This document shows, piece after piece, positions 62,321-64,000 of a stretch of DNA of 64,000 nucleotides (position 1 is its first letter; every line of letters begins with the position of its first letter). The position numbers and the translations under genes were made by a program. This DNA is from Burhinus oedicnemus (lineage: Eukaryota > Chordata > Aves > Charadriiformes > Burhinidae). Under the pieces are notes generated by a model. It searched no databases. It worked only from the letters and a program-made list of their open reading frames with translations, and was not told where the DNA came from. The stretch lies in assembly GCA_008921705.1 (NCBI GenBank), contig VFFE01009051.1, forward strand, positions 3,228,808-3,292,807. The letters are read 5' to 3'.

Positions 62321-64000
62321 AATGTTCTTGCACTGAACAACCTTTTTGTAAAAAATGTAAAATGGCCTTTATGATATCAAAAGCAGAGTATGAAGGGTCC
62401 CACAGTGAAAGTACTTAATTTAAAAACTCTAGCTCTGCTTCATTTTCCAAGTTTGATTATCAAAAACTGCTAAGATCCTACTAGAAGGAACAGAATTTTT
62501 TTTTAATACTAGATCAAATTTTGTCTTTTATTAATTCTTTTCCTTAAAAGAAAAGGTTTTTTTCTCCTCTTCTCATGTGTGCAGCCTTTAATTAGTCTGT
62601 TCAGACACAAGCAGTATTAGCTAGACTCTGTCACAATTACCCACATTTGGTAGCTAATTACTCCTTGAATAGTCTTAAGGCTACCAGCAATTTTAGTACA
62701 ATTGGCAGCCTGGGGCCCCTAGGAGCTGTTCCAGCAACCAAGAATAGCTGGAACAGTGAGGCGGGCCAGCCATGACCCTTTCTCCTCAGCCACAACCTAA
62801 CATACCTACTATGCCAAAGGCAAGAGCAACACAGAAATGAAAATATTCCCAAGTGGCTAAATGTGCTCTCTTTACGGCCTTTTTAAACTAATGGAGTAGC
62901 ATAAAGGGACTATGGGGAAATGGAAAATAGGACCTTTTAAATGCTAAAGCATTGGCAGGACTACTAATGATTTTTCAATTTTGCAATGTTCCATTAAAAC
63001 AACAGTACAAAACACTTACATGGGATCAGATTCTGACACAAGACTTTTATTCTAATGTAATTTTATTCACTAATGCCTCATATTGCAGTAATTTACATCA
63101 CTGCAATATGAGTGTCAAGTGGGTATAAAATGCTGACTTGATTTAGTAACATTTCGTATGTATTTTACACAGGTAGAAATTACTCCACAAGGGACACAGC
63201 AGTGTCTGTGATTTCAGTAAAATGATTCCTGCTATACACTTCTGTGACATCAGTGGCAGACTAAAATTAACATAAAAATTTTAATGAGAACTTCAGTTTT
63301 AAATACACTGTTAATTCAGATGACTCCAAATGTTGCTTTGCAAACTCAGCAGTACTAGCTTTGCAAAAAGCAAGGAATTCCTTTAAAAAAAAACTTCACA
63401 AGGTTATGAGGGATCCCTTTCTAAGTGTTTCTGTAGCTACATCCTCACTGAAGAATTTGCTTATTACCTCTGTTTTTCCTAATGCCTCCGATTTAGGCCA
63501 GTTTTCCCACCAAAAAATGTATTAGTTATCAATCAGATTCTCAAAGAGAACTGTCTCTTCTTGCATTGCGTGACCATTTGATCTGCTGCAAGGAAGAGGT
63601 GCCAGTACTTGATGTACACAAGTTTGGGGGAAGCATAGAATCGGCTCTTTCCACTGGCTGCCCGTTGTTACTCTGGATTAAGTGTATGGTAAAATTGTAC
63701 CTCATTCAATGCCACTCTGGAAACTTTTCTACTGAACTGCGGAGACCATGAGAACTGCCAGAAGATGTTGCAAGATTACTAGCCCTCAAATTAGTAGGTA
63801 TCCATAGTGCAGAGTTGGCAACTATCTTCTTTTAATTTAAACTTTAGCTTATCACTGCTGATGAGCAAACTGATAACAAGTATACCTATGGATGTGTCAG
63901 CGTTGCTGAGGTTGACTGTAAGACGGACACTGGACTCTGAGCAACAGCAGTAGCTTAACTCAGCTGTCAGAAGCAACACCACAAAGCTGTAAGTTTGAAG
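62321..64000. other. Non-coding AT-rich unique sequence
   Basis: No gene recognised. It holds the hairpin at 63068-63121. Segments around 63035-63265 faintly recall an old amniote repeat ('gatcagattctgac', 'gtaatttacatcactg', 'tttcagtaaaatgattcctg'), not firm enough to call. Confidence 0.5.
63068..63121. other. Hairpin with perfect 13-bp stem
   Basis: CTCATATTGCAGT (63077-63089) and ACTGCAATATGAG (63100-63112) are exact reverse complements with a 10-nt loop. After a 5-nt internal loop on each side, CACT (63068-63071) pairs with AGTG (63118-63121). The stem is short for a typical microRNA precursor. Confidence 0.85.

Overview
This window looks like a stretch of non-coding, AT-rich avian nuclear DNA. 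The host call rests mainly on five CR1-type LINE fragments. They have the typical bird 3' end (GGTCCCTTCCAACCC followed by ATTCTATG/ATTCTGTG octamers) and decayed reverse transcriptase (RT) reading frames. They cover only about 3.3 kb (about 5%), as expected for a bird. Other repeats are very old amniote remnants (MIR/L2-like pieces and palindromic elements). I recognise no protein-coding gene, tRNA, rRNA or CRISPR array, and nothing prokaryotic.

Layout. 1-4.9 kb: unique AT-rich DNA with one weak candidate exon on the minus strand (1043-1333). 4.9-5.6 kb: a 5'-truncated CR1, minus strand. 5.6-23.3 kb: unique DNA with simple repeats, a MIR-like remnant near 12.5 kb, an old palindromic-family remnant near 13.5 kb and several A-tracts that grade into A/C-rich sequence. 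23.3-23.9 kb: a block with strong G-over-C strand asymmetry. 24-36 kb: AT-rich unique DNA with decayed palindromic elements near 26.8, 30.3 and 32.5 kb and a perfect 15-bp inverted repeat at 33.8 kb. 36.1-37.2 kb: two CR1 3' pieces, plus strand. 40.4-41.9 kb: the longest CR1, with RT remnants in at least four reading-frame blocks. 42.66-42.96 kb: a compact GC-rich block. 48.5-49.2 kb: a CR1 of the same subfamily as the one at 4.9 kb. 50.4-50.55 kb: a clear MIR remnant. 53.4-53.9 kb: a 157-codon ORF without recognised homology. 58.6 kb: a small tandem repeat. 62.2 and 63.1 kb: an L2/MIR-like remnant and a hairpin.

Interpretation. The segment is best read as intergenic DNA or part of a very long intron. 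No genes act together here. The features most worth checking are the GC-rich block at 42.7 kb, the G-skewed block at 23.3-23.9 kb, the four CTCF-like motifs that share one orientation, and the perfect inverted repeats. I saw no convincing undescribed system. Family assignments of repeats come from recalled consensus patterns, not from a database search.
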